This document shows positions 63,464 to 64,000 of a stretch of 64,000 nucleotides of DNA, piece after piece. Position numbers and translations under genes: made by a program. Location of the stretch: contig OY754334.1 in NCBI GenBank assembly GCA_963573305.1, forward strand, positions 88,285,848-88,349,847, given 5' to 3'. The first letter of the stretch is position 1. Each line of letters starts with the position of its first letter. This stretch comes from Pyrrhosoma nymphula. Its lineage: Eukaryota; Arthropoda; Insecta; Odonata; Coenagrionidae. The notes beneath the pieces were generated by a model that did not search any database, was not told where the DNA came from, and saw only the letters and a program-made list of their open reading frames with translations.

Positions 63464-64000
63464 CCTATCTAGCTCTAGCATTTTCTCTTCATCTCAGCAA
63501 AAGTCCTACCCTTCTTCATCCCATCCATCAAACCTATTCTCTTCCTTCCCCTTCCCTGTTTGCCCAAGATCCTTCCCTCTATCACGGCCTTCAGCAAACG
63601 ATTGCCCCTCATTACCACTTCCAGCCACCTACCCTGCCTCCCCCTAATCTCATCCAAAAGTTTCCTCTCCTCACCAATGATGTCAAGCAATTCCTCATTT
63701 GTCTTCCTTTCCATTCATTGCACCTTCTCCATCCTCCTCCACTCCTATATCTCGAACGCCTGCATCCTATTTTTGTCCTTTCTCAGAGACCACGTTTCTG
63801 CCCCATACAATGCCACACTCCATATCAAGCCCCTCACCAGCTTCATCTTTACATCCTTACTTAAGATCCCCATCATTGGCTCCCATCTATTACTGAATGC
63901 TTCCTTTGCTAGTGCTATTCTCCTCCTATTGTCTTTGCTACTATGCCGATTTTCTTCTAGCGTACTACCCAAGTAATTAAAATGTTCTACTTGCTCCAGT
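63460..64000 (-). mobile_element. LINE RT C-terminal fragment, runs off the window
   Basis: Minus strand: YLGSTLEENRHSSKD and IALAKEAFSNRWEPMMGILS, then GLIWSVALYGAETWSLRKDK, and after a shift WLEVVMRGNRLLKAVIEGRI with GKQGRGRKRIGLMD. Same family as the fragment at 320-715 (LGSTLEEN shared). Confidence 0.7.

Noticed and set aside
1..64000. CRISPR arrays, operons, bacterial promoters or an integrated prophage
   Set aside because: Split genes with GT-AG introns and animal transposons show this is eukaryotic nuclear DNA; no spacer-repeat arrays were seen.

Overview
This is a window of an animal nuclear genome, most likely an insect. It is AT-rich, with split genes using GT-AG introns, large introns, and a very heavy load of transposable-element debris. 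There is no operon structure, ribosome-binding site or CRISPR array. The species cannot be named from the sequence. Two host genes can be traced exon by exon. All exon junctions below were checked for splice dinucleotides and codon phase.

Left part (1 to about 26,150), plus strand: the last seven exons of an alpha-kleisin cohesin subunit (RAD21/REC8 family) run from 1661 to a stop at 25623-25625. The 5' exons lie off the left edge. Its introns hold degraded LINE pieces, a piggyBac element (8944-12721), a hAT element (15604-18182), and a mariner (22796-25411) that was itself invaded by a pogo/Tigger-type element (23306-25008).

Middle (about 26,150 to 42,950): intergenic DNA made mostly of nested transposons. 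There are four hAT elements with recognisable ends (26351-29474, 29551-33626, 31132-32680, 35558-37517). Two LINE copies, a piggyBac MITE, a hAT MITE, a pogo MITE, a TA microsatellite, a Helitron helicase remnant and an RNase H/LTR-like remnant are also present. Several insertions can be undone exactly on paper. One hAT split another hAT ORF with a perfect 8-bp duplication, and a piggyBac MITE split a LINE ORF at TTAA.

Right part (about 42,950 to 64,000), minus strand: the last seven exons of cytosolic cysteinyl-tRNA synthetase run from 62860 down to the stop at 42952. They include three zinc ligands of the catalytic domain and an intact KMSKS loop; the N-terminal exons are off the right edge. 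Its introns hold a 1.9-kb pogo-type element, an LTR retrotransposon relic with gag and protease remains, and a 5.4-kb interval bounded by Tigger-type inverted repeats. That interval contains a deleted piggyBac element and a LINE.

The two host genes converge tail to tail and have no evident functional link. The window's main interest is the datable nesting of DNA transposons, the CGGBP1-like zinc fingers carried by one hAT lineage, and a set of foldback repeats with a layout resembling hammerhead-ribozyme cores of Penelope-like elements. I found no clear new enzymatic system.
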